Positions 33,716 through 41,770 of a stretch of 55,297 nucleotides of DNA are shown piece after piece. A program made the translations under genes and the position numbers. Numbering within the stretch: the first letter of the stretch is position 1; every line of letters starts with the position of its first letter. Under the pieces are notes generated by a model, which was not told the DNA's origin, ran no database searches, and was given only the letters and a program-made list of their open reading frames with translations. Source of the DNA: Tardiphaga robiniae (GTDB lineage: Bacteria; Pseudomonadota; Alphaproteobacteria; Rhizobiales; Xanthobacteraceae); the NCBI RefSeq assembly GCF_013359755.1, contig NZ_JABMCJ010000060.1, positions 1-55,297 on the forward strand, in the 5' to 3' direction.

Positions 33716-34695
33716 GTAATCTCGTCGAGGTTCGCAATCTCAACGTCCGGTTCGGCGGCGAACGCACCGTCTATGCGGTGAACGATCTCAACCTCACGCT
33801 CGGCGAAGGCGAGGTGCTCGGGCTGCTCGGCGAGTCCGGCTCAGGCAAGAGCGTCACCTTGCGCGCGCTGATGCGGCTGCTGCCGAAGAAGCGCACGCAG
33901 ATCACTGGCACGGTCAATGTGCTCGGCAAGGACGTGCTGGCGCTCGATGACGACGAGCTTTCGGCGTTTCGTGGCCAGACGGTGTCGATGATCTTCCAGG
34001 AGCCGGCGCTGGCGCTGGACCCCGTCTATACGATCGGCCAGCAGATCGCCGAAAGCGTGATGCGGCACGAGGGCAAGAGCCAGGCCGAGGGCGTGAAGCG
34101 CGCGCTCGAAATGCTCGAAGTCGTGCGTATCCCCTCCGCCAAGCGTCGCCTCGATGCCTATCCGCATGAGATGTCCGGTGGCATGCGGCAGCGCGCAATG
34201 ATCGCGCTGGCGCTGGCCTGCAAGCCCAAGATTCTGCTCGCGGACGAGCCGACCACTGCGCTCGATGCCACCGTGCAGATCCAGATCCTGCTGCTGCTGC
34301 GCGAGCTGCAGCGCGAATTCGGCATGTCGATCATCTTCGTCACGCACGATATCGGCGTGGCCATCGAAATCTGCGACCGCGTCGCGGTGATGTATGCAGG
34401 CCAGATCGTCGAACAGGGCACGCTGAGCCAGATCGTACGCTCGGCCGTGCATCCCTATCCGCAGGGGCTGCTGGCCTCCACCGTGCACGGCGCTAAGCGC
34501 GGGGCACGGCTTGAGACCATTCCCGGCACGCCGCCGTCGCTCGACAAGCCGCCGGTGAATTGCTCCTTCGCGCCGCGCTGCAAATTCGCCCAGCCGCGTT
34601 GCGTCGAGGCGCCGCCGCCGAATGTCGAACTCGCCGACAATCGTGTGGTGCGGTGTATTCTGGCGGAGCAGGCGGCAGCGGCAGTGCCGGCCTGA
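33712..34695 (+). CDS. Oligopeptide-type ABC transporter ATP-binding protein (second)
   Basis: 327 residues of the DppD/OppD class: Walker A GESGSGKSV, signature MSGGMRQRAMIALAL, Walker B ILLADEPTTALD and the C-terminal domain with CSFAPRCKFAQPRC. Start ATG 33712 overlaps the amidase stop by four bases. Completes the transporter with the ATPase at 31043. Last gene of the operon, meeting the CinA-type gene tail to tail seven bases on. Usually DppD precedes DppF; here the order is reversed and the hydrolase genes lie between. Confidence 0.92.
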   Translation: MSNLVEVRNLNVRFGGERTVYAVNDLNLTLGEGEVLGLLGESGSGKSVTLRALMRLLPKKRTQITGTVNVLGKDVLALDDDELSAFRGQTVSMIFQEPALALDPVYTIGQQIAESVMRHEGKSQAEGVKRALEMLEVVRIPSAKRRLDAYPHEMSGGMRQRAMIALALACKPKILLADEPTTALDATVQIQILLLLRELQREFGMSIIFVTHDIGVAIEICDRVAVMYAGQIVEQGTLSQIVRSAVHPYPQGLLASTVHGAKRGARLETIPGTPPSLDKPPVNCSFAPRCKFAQPRCVEAPPPNVELADNRVVRCILAEQAAAAVPA

Positions 34696-34702
34696 CGCCT
34701 TC

Positions 34703-35191
34703 CTACCCCGCCAAATTCTTCAGCAGGAACGTCAGTGCCGTCTGCGCGAAACTGTGCATGTTGCCAGACCGGTCATTACTTCCGGTCTCCAGCGTCATGA
34801 CCTCGTTTCGCGGGCCGGCGACGGCCATGCAGCTATGGCCGGCGGCGTCGCCATAACGATTGCCGGAGGGGCCGGTGGCTCCGGTCTCCGACAGTCCCCA
34901 GTCGCAGCCGAGGCGGGTGCGGATCTGCGTCGCCAGCAGTTGTGCGTAGGGCTCTGAAGACGAGCGCATGCCGGGTATCCGAAACGCGTCATCGGAAATA
35001 TCCATCAATACGCGCCGTGCATCGCGCGTATAGATCACGCCGCCGCCGATGAAATAGGCGGAGGCACCGGGCACTGCGAGCAGTGCAGCGGAGATCAACC
35101 CGCCGGTTGAGGATTCAGCTATGCCGATGGTCTGTTTGCGCGCGATCAGCTCAATCGCGATCTTCTCGGCGAGGGGAATGAGACCTCTCAT
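34703..35191 (-). CDS. CinA C-terminal-domain protein (nicotinamide-nucleotide amidase type)
   Basis: A 162-residue protein consisting only of the CinA C-terminal (PncC-like) domain: TIGIAESSTGGLISAAL near the N-terminus and LSETGATGPSGN in the middle. PncC members deamidate nicotinamide mononucleotide to nicotinate mononucleotide. The ATG at 35191 overlaps the stop of the MBL-fold gene upstream by four bases, so they are co-translated; the longer frame to 35299 would run far into that gene. The loop sequences differ somewhat from E. coli PncC (IYTRDARRVLMDI), so the exact activity is open. Confidence 0.8.
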   Translation of the reverse strand: MRGLIPLAEKIAIELIARKQTIGIAESSTGGLISAALLAVPGASAYFIGGGVIYTRDARRVLMDISDDAFRIPGMRSSSEPYAQLLATQIRTRLGCDWGLSETGATGPSGNRYGDAAGHSCMAVAGPRNEVMTLETGSNDRSGNMHSFAQTALTFLLKNLAG

Positions 35192-36159
35192 GACTTCTTT
35201 CCCCAAGATTTTGACCAGGGCCTGATCCACGGCTTCTTCGCCATTGATCCATAGACAGCGCGAATGAAATTCTTGCTGGCGGTCTCGTTCGGCGCCCATT
35301 TGGCGTCGAGATCGGCAAATGGCTTGGCCGCCAGAACCTCGTCCTCGGTCTTGCCCTCCTTGATCAGTTTGGCCATACGATCGCGCGCCGTCACCAGCAT
35401 GTTGCGATAGTCGACCAGCGCAGCCTTGTTCGCCAGCGGACCGTGGCCGGGGACGATCTTGGTGTTGTCGTTCGCCAGTTTCAGATAGGCGTCGGTCGCT
35501 GCAATTATGCCCTTGATATTGCCGCCGTTGAGAACGTCGATATTGGGATAACGGCCGTTGGTGAATGTATCACCGGTCGCAATGACATTGGCGCTCTTGA
35601 AGTAGACATAGGTGTCGCCATCGGTATGTGCGTTGTCGGGATGGCGCAGTTCGGCGATGCGGCCGCGCAGGCTGAGCTTGAGCTGATGCGTGTAAGTGTT
35701 GGTCGGGAGCGCCGCCTTCGGCGCAGGCGGATTCTGTGCACCGGTCAGGAAATTCGTGGTGCCTTTTTTCAGGCGGGTTCTGACCTTGACGTTGGCGACG
35801 ATGGTCGCGCCTTCGTTGGCAAAGGCCTCGTTGCCGCCGGTGTGGTCGCCGTGGAAATGCGTGTTGACGAGATACTTGACCGGCTGCGGTGTCACCGCGG
35901 CGATGGCCGCCTTGATCTTGTCGTGCAGCGGGGCAAACTGGCTGTCGACGAGGATGGCGCCCGATTTGGCCGTGGCCAGCGTCATGTTGCCGCCCTGGCC
36001 TTCGAGCATGTAGACGCCGTCACCGAGATCCGTGGTCTTGATCTCGACCTTTGAGAAGTCGGGCGGCGGCGGTGCTGCCGGCGGTGTGGACGCCTGCTGT
36101 GCGAGCGCAGGTGCCAGCGCCAGAAGGGTGAAAACCGCAGCCAGTGTCGTCCGATTCAT
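35188..36159 (-). CDS. Secreted metallo-beta-lactamase-fold hydrolase
   Basis: 323 residues with a signal peptide (MNRTTLAAVFTLLALAPALA, cleavage near LAQ) and a Pro-rich linker. Zinc ligands: H101, H103, D105, H106 in HFHGDHTGGN, H178 in NAHTDGDTY, D197 in ATGDTF and H in PGHGPLA. It resembles periplasmic quinoprotein-relay-type MBL proteins more than true class B lactamases. GGAG lies 6 bases before ATG 36159. Co-translated with the CinA-type protein although one is periplasmic and the other cytoplasmic, which says little about its substrate. Confidence 0.85.
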   Translation of the reverse strand: MNRTTLAAVFTLLALAPALAQQASTPPAAPPPPDFSKVEIKTTDLGDGVYMLEGQGGNMTLATAKSGAILVDSQFAPLHDKIKAAIAAVTPQPVKYLVNTHFHGDHTGGNEAFANEGATIVANVKVRTRLKKGTTNFLTGAQNPPAPKAALPTNTYTHQLKLSLRGRIAELRHPDNAHTDGDTYVYFKSANVIATGDTFTNGRYPNIDVLNGGNIKGIIAATDAYLKLANDNTKIVPGHGPLANKAALVDYRNMLVTARDRMAKLIKEGKTEDEVLAAKPFADLDAKWAPNETASKNFIRAVYGSMAKKPWIRPWSKSWGKKS

Positions 36160-36245
36160 CGCAAGCTCCATTCCGAAACAGGCCAGACTTCTAGCATGTT
36201 TCGGATGGCGATCTGCTCGCGAACACGTGATGTCGACAATGCCGA

Positions 36246-37160
36246 TCAGCGGCCAGAACGGTCACGTTCCGGCGGGACCTGCGAGAGCAGCCAGTCGCGA
36301 AAGGCCTTCAGCTTCCGCGAGTCGGAAGAGGCTTCGGGGGACACCAGATAGAAGCCGGCGTCGGCGGGCATGCGCATGTCGAAGGGCACCACCAGCCGGC
36401 CCTTGGCGAGATCGCCCTCCACATAGGTGGTGCGGCCGATGGCGACGCCGAGCCCGTCGATCGCCGCCTGCAACGTCATGAAAATCATGTCGAAGGTCAG
36501 GCCCGGCTGTTTCGAAATATCGGCCGGCAATCCAGCTGCGGTGAGCCAGAGTCGCCAATCATCGTCATAGCCGCCGCTCGAATGCAGCAGCGTATAGTCC
36601 GCGAGATCCTGCGGCTTCAGCAGCGCCTTCTTTCCGGTGCGAAGCGCCGGGCTGCAGACCGGAAACAGATCATCCGCCGTCAGCCAGTCGGCGCGGAGGC
36701 CAAGCCATTGGCCGCGGCCGTAGCGGATCGCGGCGTCGACATCGCCGCTCTTGAAATCGACCATGCTTGTCGATGTGGTGATGCGCACATCGATATCGGG
36801 ATGGGCTTTCTGGAACGCTGAGATGCGCGGCAGGAGCCATTTCGATGCCATCGATGCGAGCGTGCTCACCGTCAGCACGTGGTCATTATCGCGGCGCTTG
36901 AGCCGGTCTGTGGCAAGACGCAGATCGTTGAAGGCCGCGCGTACGCCCGGCAGATAGTCGTGTCCTTGCGGGGTGAGCGCGAGGGCGCGATTCTGCCGAA
37001 TGAACAGTTTGAGACCGAGCTCTTCTTCCAGCCGCTTGATCTGATGGCTGATCGCCGTCTGCGTGACGTTCAGCTCGCTTGCCGCATTGGTGAAGCTCAG
37101 ATGGCGTGCGGCGGCTTCGAAGGCGCGCAGTCCGTTGAGTGACGGCAACCGGGTGCTCAT
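36246..37160 (-). CDS. LysR-family regulator, GcvA-like
   Basis: 304 residues; winged helix with the GcvA-type opening NGLRAFEAAARHLSFTNAA followed by TQTAISHQIKRLEEELG, and an effector domain with GLGVAIGRT. ATG 37160 is chosen for its GGAG nine bases upstream and the family's usual MSTRLPSLNGLRAF start. It lies 86 bases upstream of the MBL-fold gene end, not in its operon. Divergent from the DUF1127/GNAT pair, with a T-N11-A operator in between. No glycine cleavage genes are nearby, so only the subgroup name is meant. Confidence 0.85.
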   Translation of the reverse strand: MSTRLPSLNGLRAFEAAARHLSFTNAASELNVTQTAISHQIKRLEEELGLKLFIRQNRALALTPQGHDYLPGVRAAFNDLRLATDRLKRRDNDHVLTVSTLASMASKWLLPRISAFQKAHPDIDVRITTSTSMVDFKSGDVDAAIRYGRGQWLGLRADWLTADDLFPVCSPALRTGKKALLKPQDLADYTLLHSSGGYDDDWRLWLTAAGLPADISKQPGLTFDMIFMTLQAAIDGLGVAIGRTTYVEGDLAKGRLVVPFDMRMPADAGFYLVSPEASSDSRKLKAFRDWLLSQVPPERDRSGR

Positions 37161-37198
37161 CCACGCTCTCTCCCTGGCCACTCACTCCTCGGCCTATC

Positions 37199-37243
37199 CA
37201 TGAGTTTGTCTCATGTGACGCGGTGCACAATGTCGTTTGTGCA
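37199..37243. promoter_or_regulatory. LysR operator and second dyad between the GcvA-like gene and the DUF1127 gene
   Basis: CATGAG (37199-37204) and CTCATG (37210-37215) form ATGAG-N5-CTCAT, a perfect T-N11-A LysR box, 38 bases upstream of the GcvA-like ATG. A second perfect dyad, TGCACAA-N6-TTGTGCA (37224-37243), follows. Both fit LysR binding at a divergent promoter. Confidence 0.6.
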
Positions 37244-37296
37244 ATGTGAGAATGAAGCCGATATTTCCTAAATAAATTTAGCTTCAGGAGAGCAAA

Positions 37297-37500
37297 ATGT
37301 CTACTTGCACCCATGAATCGATGACAAATCATCATGCTCCGCTCAGTGTGGCGGCCATCGCCGAGACGTTCCACGTCTGGCGGGAGCGCGCCCATCAACG
37401 CCGCGAACTGGCCCATTGGAGCGAGCGTGACATCCACGACGCCGGCCTTTCGGTGGGCGACGTGATGGCCGAGGCCAGCAAGCCGTTCTGGCGCGCGTAA
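37297..37500 (+). CDS. Small DUF1127 (YjiS-like) protein
   Basis: 67 residues. The C-terminal half (REERAHQRRELAHWSERDIH-like) has the basic amphipathic helix RRELAHWSERDIHDAGLS of DUF1127, a domain found in small alphaproteobacterial proteins, some of which bind RNA and affect phosphate metabolism. AGGAG lies 6-7 bases before ATG 37297. Followed 30 bases on by a GNAT gene, apparently one transcript. Its divergent GcvA-like neighbour is the likely regulator. Function here unknown. Confidence 0.8.
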   Translation: MSTCTHESMTNHHAPLSVAAIAETFHVWRERAHQRRELAHWSERDIHDAGLSVGDVMAEASKPFWRA

Positions 37501-37530
37501 GGACGGTCCGATCGTCCGGGAGCAACTGTC

Positions 37531-38142
37531 ATGCAACATCTCAACCTCGATGACCTCGGTCAGTATTCCGATGTGGTGTTGTCACGCAGCGGCGCTGCGG
37601 TGACGGTTCGGTTTGTCGAGCTTCACGATGCGGACGCGTTGCAGGCCTATTTCCGAGGCCTGTCGGTGCGGTCGCGCTACAATCGCCTGATGGGCGCCGC
37701 CAGCGAATTGCCGGCCGGGCAACTCGACAAGTTCATCCATGTCGGCGAAGCCGACAGTTTCTCGGTCGTCGCGACGATCTCGCGCGATGGCTCGGAGACC
37801 ATTGTCGGTGAGGCCCGCTACGCGTTCGATGAAGCGACGTCCCGTTTCGAACTGGGCCTGTCCGTTGCCGATTCCATGCAAGGGCAGGGCATCGGCGCGG
37901 CCCTTTTATCTAACCTGGAATGCCGTGCTGCTGCGCTCGGAGCCGACCAGCTCTTCGGAGATACATTGCGCTCAAACGAGGCAATGCTCGCACTGGCCCG
38001 CAAGGCCGGCTTCACATTCGCGCCGACGCCGGGCGATTGGAAGCAGGTGCGCTTCGTAAAGCAGATCGATACGGTGCCAACCGCAAACCCATGCGTGGTC
38101 TGGCGCCTCGCAGCGCAATCCCTGCAGCCGATACTTGCCTAA
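37531..38142 (+). CDS. GNAT-family N-acetyltransferase
   Basis: 203 residues with one GNAT domain; the acetyl-CoA pyrophosphate loop MQGQGIGAALLSNLE is near residues 114-128 and a final strand precedes KQID. The N-terminal segment GQYSDVVLSRSGAAVTVRFV, followed by YFRGLSVRSRYNRLM, resembles GNAT domains linked to acyl-CoA synthetases (Pat type), although only the transferase is present here. GGGAG lies 8 bases before the ATG. Transferred group and acceptor are unknown; protein lysine acetylation is one option. Confidence 0.82.
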   Translation: MQHLNLDDLGQYSDVVLSRSGAAVTVRFVELHDADALQAYFRGLSVRSRYNRLMGAASELPAGQLDKFIHVGEADSFSVVATISRDGSETIVGEARYAFDEATSRFELGLSVADSMQGQGIGAALLSNLECRAAALGADQLFGDTLRSNEAMLALARKAGFTFAPTPGDWKQVRFVKQIDTVPTANPCVVWRLAAQSLQPILA

Positions 38143-38176
38143 GCGCGGCAACGCTCGCCACGGTCAGGCAAGGTAT

Positions 38177-38229
38177 GATGCGACGAAGCAATTCAATCCC
38201 TCTCTAGCTCAGGATTGCTTCGTCGCATC
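38177..38229. terminator. Perfect 16-base inverted repeat between convergent genes
   Basis: GATGCGACGAAGCAAT (38177-38192) and ATTGCTTCGTCGCATC (38214-38229) are exact reverse complements around 21 bases. It lies between the stops of the GNAT and SDR genes and probably ends both transcripts. The ATTGCTTCGTCGC core is also a known dispersed repeat core in this group. Confidence 0.65.
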
Positions 38230-38250
38230 TGCGTGTCCTGAAGACGGCGC

Positions 38251-39090
38251 CTATGCCGTCCCTTTCGCGAAGTCTGTCGATGTGGCCACGTCGCGCCACG
38301 CAGCCAGTTCCTTTTCGACAAAGGCATGCTTGCTTTCAATCCGCGCAACCGTGTCGCTGCCGAGCGGCAAGCGGACTGGAGGGGTCCTGGCAGCCGCAAG
38401 CTGCATGAAGGCCTTTGCCAGCTTGCTGGGATCGCCGGGCTGCGCATGATTGGCGTCGGCGGCATGGCCGCGAGTCTTGCCGACGGTGGCGTGATAGTCG
38501 CTGATCTCGAGCGCGGTGCGCACCAGCGAGTTATCGTCCAGAAAGTCGGTGCGGAAGAAGCCGGGCTCGACCACGGTCACATGGATGCCGAGCGGCGCGA
38601 CTTCGGCGGCCAGCGCTTCACTGATGCCTTCGACCGCGAACTTGGTCGAGCCATAGACGCCCCACCCCGGAAAGCCTGCATATCCGCCGACGGATGACAC
38701 GTTCATGATGTGACCCGAGCCCTGCCGGCGCATATGCGGCAGCACGGCACGGGTGACGCCGAGCAGTCCGAATACGTTGGTGGCATAGAGACGTTCGACT
38801 TCCTTGGCACTGGCTTCCTCGATCGCGCCGAGCAGGCCATAACCGGCATTGTTGACCAGCACATCGATGCGGCCGAATTTCTTCACGGCCTGACCTGCGG
38901 CCTCGTGGGCCTCGGTCTCGCTGGTGACGTCGAGCCGTGTCGCCAGCAGGCGCTCATGGGTGCCGAGACGTGCGATGACAGCATTGGGATCGCGGGCCGT
39001 TGCAACGACGGCATCGCCCTGGGCCAAGGCCTCCGCCGCGATGAGGGCGCCGAAACCGCGGGATGCTCCTGTGATGAACCAGACACGCAT
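38251..39090 (-). CDS. Short-chain dehydrogenase/reductase (classical)
   Basis: 279 residues: cofactor motif TGASRGFG (7-14), NNAG (80-83), S132/S133, and Y146-xxx-K150 in GVYGSTKFAVEG, so the catalytic set is complete. An arginine after the second strand (ATARDP) favours NADP(H). Divergent from a LysR gene that probably regulates it. Substrate unknown; this subgroup (GLLGVTRAVLPHMR) is often annotated only as SDR oxidoreductase. Confidence 0.87.
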   Translation of the reverse strand: MRVWFITGASRGFGALIAAEALAQGDAVVATARDPNAVIARLGTHERLLATRLDVTSETEAHEAAGQAVKKFGRIDVLVNNAGYGLLGAIEEASAKEVERLYATNVFGLLGVTRAVLPHMRRQGSGHIMNVSSVGGYAGFPGWGVYGSTKFAVEGISEALAAEVAPLGIHVTVVEPGFFRTDFLDDNSLVRTALEISDYHATVGKTRGHAADANHAQPGDPSKLAKAFMQLAAARTPPVRLPLGSDTVARIESKHAFVEKELAAWRDVATSTDFAKGTA

Positions 39091-39162
39091 GATGGTCTCT
39101 CCTGTGTTGGCCCCGCGTCTATGCCGGGCTGATGGGAGGAAACTAGCGGCTCGCCAGAACTG

Positions 39163-39178
39163 AAATAATCCTCTATTT
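39163..39178. promoter_or_regulatory. Possible LysR operator between SDR and LysR genes
   Basis: AAATA-N6-TATTT in the 118-base divergent region, with GAAC and GTTC further out forming an imperfect extension. 30 bases before the LysR ATG (39209). Weak on its own; position is the main argument. Confidence 0.35.
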
Positions 39179-39208
39179 GTTCCATGTGTTCATGAGCTGG
39201 ATTCAACA

Positions 39209-40117
39209 ATGAGCTTGATCGGCCCGGCCGACCTCGCCACCTTTCTGGCGATTGCCCGGCATCGTAGCTTTCGCAATGCCGCCATCGAGCTTGGCGTGTC
39301 CGCCTCCGCGCTGAGCCACGCTTTGCGCGGCATAGAGGAGCGTCTTGATGTCCGGCTGGTCAACCGCACCACCCGCAGCGTCGCGCTGACGGAAGCGGGA
39401 GAGCGGCTGTTCGCGCGGGTCAGTCCGGCGTTTCAGGACATCGATGATGCGCTGGAGGACCTCAATCATTTCCGTGGCAAGCCGGCCGGCACATTGCGCT
39501 TCAATGCCGCCCGGCAATCCGCACAGCTCGTGCTGCTGCCGATCGTCACGCGATTCTTGAAAGTCTATCCGGAGATCAATGTCGAGATTGCCGTGAATGA
39601 CGGTCTTGTCGACATGGTCTCTGCCGGTTTCGATGCAGGCATCCGCTTCGGCGAAACTGTTGCGGCGGACATGATTGCCGTGCCGATCGGCCCGCGGCAG
39701 CGATCGGCCGTCGTTGCGTCACCCGGCTTCCTCAAGCAGCACAAGCTGCCGCAGACGCCGCACGAGCTGAAAGATCTGCCATGTATCCGCTATCGATTCT
39801 GGGGCGGCGCGCTCTATCGCTGGGAGTTCGAGCGCGGCGGCATCGAGGTCGAGATCGATGTCGCGGGCGCGCTCACACTGAACGATCAGGATCTAATGGT
39901 GGACGCCGCGCTGGACGGAGCCGGGCTGGCTTACGTGTTCGAAGGGCAGGTCGAGGAGTTGATCGCCAAGCGAAAGCTTGTTCGAGTCCTCGCTGACTGG
40001 TGCCCGGCCTATCCCGGCTTCTTCATGTATTATCCCAGCCGCCGACAACTGCCGGCGGCATTGCGGGCGTTTGTCGATTTCGTCAAAACGCCCGCTCCTG
40101 CAAAGCCAAAGGCCTGA
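39209..40117 (+). CDS. LysR-family transcriptional regulator
   Basis: 302 residues with a winged helix (LATFLAIARHRSFRNAA, VSASALSHALRGIEERLDVR) and a CrgA-type effector domain. TAPRQ-type segment GTLRFNAARQSAQLVL and the Pro/Lys-rich end APAKPKA are notable. Divergent from the SDR gene, its probable target. Six bases separate its stop from that of the enoyl-CoA hydratase-like gene. Confidence 0.85.
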   Translation: MSLIGPADLATFLAIARHRSFRNAAIELGVSASALSHALRGIEERLDVRLVNRTTRSVALTEAGERLFARVSPAFQDIDDALEDLNHFRGKPAGTLRFNAARQSAQLVLLPIVTRFLKVYPEINVEIAVNDGLVDMVSAGFDAGIRFGETVAADMIAVPIGPRQRSAVVASPGFLKQHKLPQTPHELKDLPCIRYRFWGGALYRWEFERGGIEVEIDVAGALTLNDQDLMVDAALDGAGLAYVFEGQVEELIAKRKLVRVLADWCPAYPGFFMYYPSRRQLPAALRAFVDFVKTPAPAKPKA

Positions 40118-40123
40118 TGCGCT

Positions 40124-40957
40124 TCAGTTGCCAGAGAAGTTTGGCTTGCGCTTCTCGATGAAGGCTTGCACCGCCTCGCGGTGATCTGCCGTCATGGTCG
40201 TGCGGATCAGCCTCTCCGCCTCATGATCCCGCGCCGTCGTGAAATCGAATGCGAGCGCTTCGTCGAGATTGTCCTTCATGTAGCGCAGCGCCAGCGTCGG
40301 CCCCTGCGCCATGCCGCGCGCCAGTGTGAAAGCCTCGTCCTGCAGCCTGTCGTCTGGCACCACGCGGTTGAACAACCCGATGGCTTCGGCGCGGCTTGCC
40401 TCGACCTTATCGGCCGTGAACATCAACTCGCGCGCGCGGGCTGTGCCGACGAGCCGCGTCAGCAGCCAGGCGATGCCGTAATCGCCGCTGAGGCCGACGC
40501 GCAGATAGCCGGTGGAAACGAAAGCCGATTGCGCCGCGATGCGGATGTCGCAGGCCATGGCTATGGCAAGGCCGGCGCCTGCAGCGGGGCCGGGCAGGGC
40601 GGCAATGGTCGGCTTGCGTACGGCGACCAGCGCACCGGTCAGCAGGCGCTGGCGCTCCTGCAGGTCGGCAACGCGTTCGTCGAAGGACATATCGAGCGTG
40701 GACTGCTTGCGATGAGCGCCCATGCCCTTCACGTCCCCGCCGGAGCAGAAGGCCGTGCCGGCGCCTGTAATCAGTAGCGCGCCGACATCGGGGTTTTCGC
40801 CGCAGGTGCGGATCATCGTGCGCAATGCGGGCGTGAGATGATCCGACAGCGAGTTGCGCGCTTCCGGCCGGTTCAGGGTGATGACGGCAACGCGCTCGCG
40901 GATCTCACACAGCAGTTCACTGGTGCCGGTGTCGATGATCTTTGCGGCTTCACTCAT
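40124..40957 (-). CDS. Enoyl-CoA hydratase/isomerase (crotonase) family protein
   Basis: 277 residues of the crotonase fold. The first oxyanion segment FCSGGDVKGM and the second PGPAAGAGLAIAMACD are clear. The two glutamates of classical hydratases are not where expected: AGAGLAIAMACD carries alanine in place of the first, and the second region reads VGLSGDYG instead of a PE motif, so a hydratase reaction is doubtful and isomerase, thioesterase or other crotonase chemistry is possible. Overlaps no gene; 21 bases upstream is the SDR stop, so the two are probably cotranscribed. Confidence 0.82.
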   Translation of the reverse strand: MSEAAKIIDTGTSELLCEIRERVAVITLNRPEARNSLSDHLTPALRTMIRTCGENPDVGALLITGAGTAFCSGGDVKGMGAHRKQSTLDMSFDERVADLQERQRLLTGALVAVRKPTIAALPGPAAGAGLAIAMACDIRIAAQSAFVSTGYLRVGLSGDYGIAWLLTRLVGTARARELMFTADKVEASRAEAIGLFNRVVPDDRLQDEAFTLARGMAQGPTLALRYMKDNLDEALAFDFTTARDHEAERLIRTTMTADHREAVQAFIEKRKPNFSGN

Positions 40958-40978
40958 GTATCTCGCCCCGTTCTCGCG

Positions 40979-41680
40979 TCAGAATTTCTCGACCCATGGA
41001 CGGATTTCGAGCTCCGAACTCCAGGCACTGCGCGGCTGCTGTAGCACGTTCCAGTAATTCATGGCGATGGCATCGGGGTCGAGCATCGAATCCGGCCTGT
41101 CCGCGGGCTCGATTCGCACCGAACTGCGAATGCCGCCATCGATGACAAAGTGGGCGATGTGGATCCCTTGCGGTGCAAACTCGCGGGCCAACGACTGCGC
41201 CATGCCGCGCAAAGCGAACTTGCCCATGGCGAAGGGGGCCGATTGCGCAAAGCCCTTGATACTCGCGGAGGCACCGGTGAACAGGATGGCGCCGTGCTTG
41301 TTGGGCAACATGCGCTGCAATGCCTGTTGTGCGACCAGAAATCCGCCGAAGGCGCTAACTGCGATGGATTGTGCAACATCGGGAGGTGCGAGCTCGATGA
41401 AAGGTCCGCGGGCGCGCTGGCTGGCATTGTAAACGACGATATCGGGCGCGCCGATCTGGCGTTCGAGATCTGCAAACAATTTGGCGACATCTCCAGCCTG
41501 GGTCGCGTCGCAGGCAAAGGCCTTGGCGCCGGTCTCCTGGCACAGCGCATCCAGCTTGACGGGATTGCGGGCGGCGAGTGCGACGCGGATGCCCTGTTTG
41601 GACAGCAGCCTCGCCAGCGATGCGCTGATGCCCTCACCGACACCGACGATCAAAGCGGTTTCGTAATGCGGAATTTCCAT
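40979..41680 (-). CDS. Atypical short-chain dehydrogenase with FxxxK
   Basis: 233 residues of SDR fold: glycine-rich GVGEGIS (13-19), ALAARNP, NAS at 85-87 where NAG is usual, and FAMGK (150-154) where the catalytic Y-xxx-K is expected. Tyrosine to phenylalanine should abolish ordinary dehydrogenase catalysis, so it may have another active residue or act as a binding protein. It is upstream of the crotonase-family gene on the same strand and 90 bases from the divergent acyl-CoA dehydrogenase, which suggests a place in acyl-CoA metabolism. Confidence 0.8.
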   Translation of the reverse strand: MEIPHYETALIVGVGEGISASLARLLSKQGIRVALAARNPVKLDALCQETGAKAFACDATQAGDVAKLFADLERQIGAPDIVVYNASQRARGPFIELAPPDVAQSIAVSAFGGFLVAQQALQRMLPNKHGAILFTGASASIKGFAQSAPFAMGKFALRGMAQSLAREFAPQGIHIAHFVIDGGIRSSVRIEPADRPDSMLDPDAIAMNYWNVLQQPRSAWSSELEIRPWVEKF

Positions 41681-41770
41681 GGATCAAATCTCCGGCTGGG
41701 CACTTTATTCGCTGGCGCGGTAGGCGCATGATGAAGATGGAAACGCAACTGCCAAACACAAGAGGCCGTC

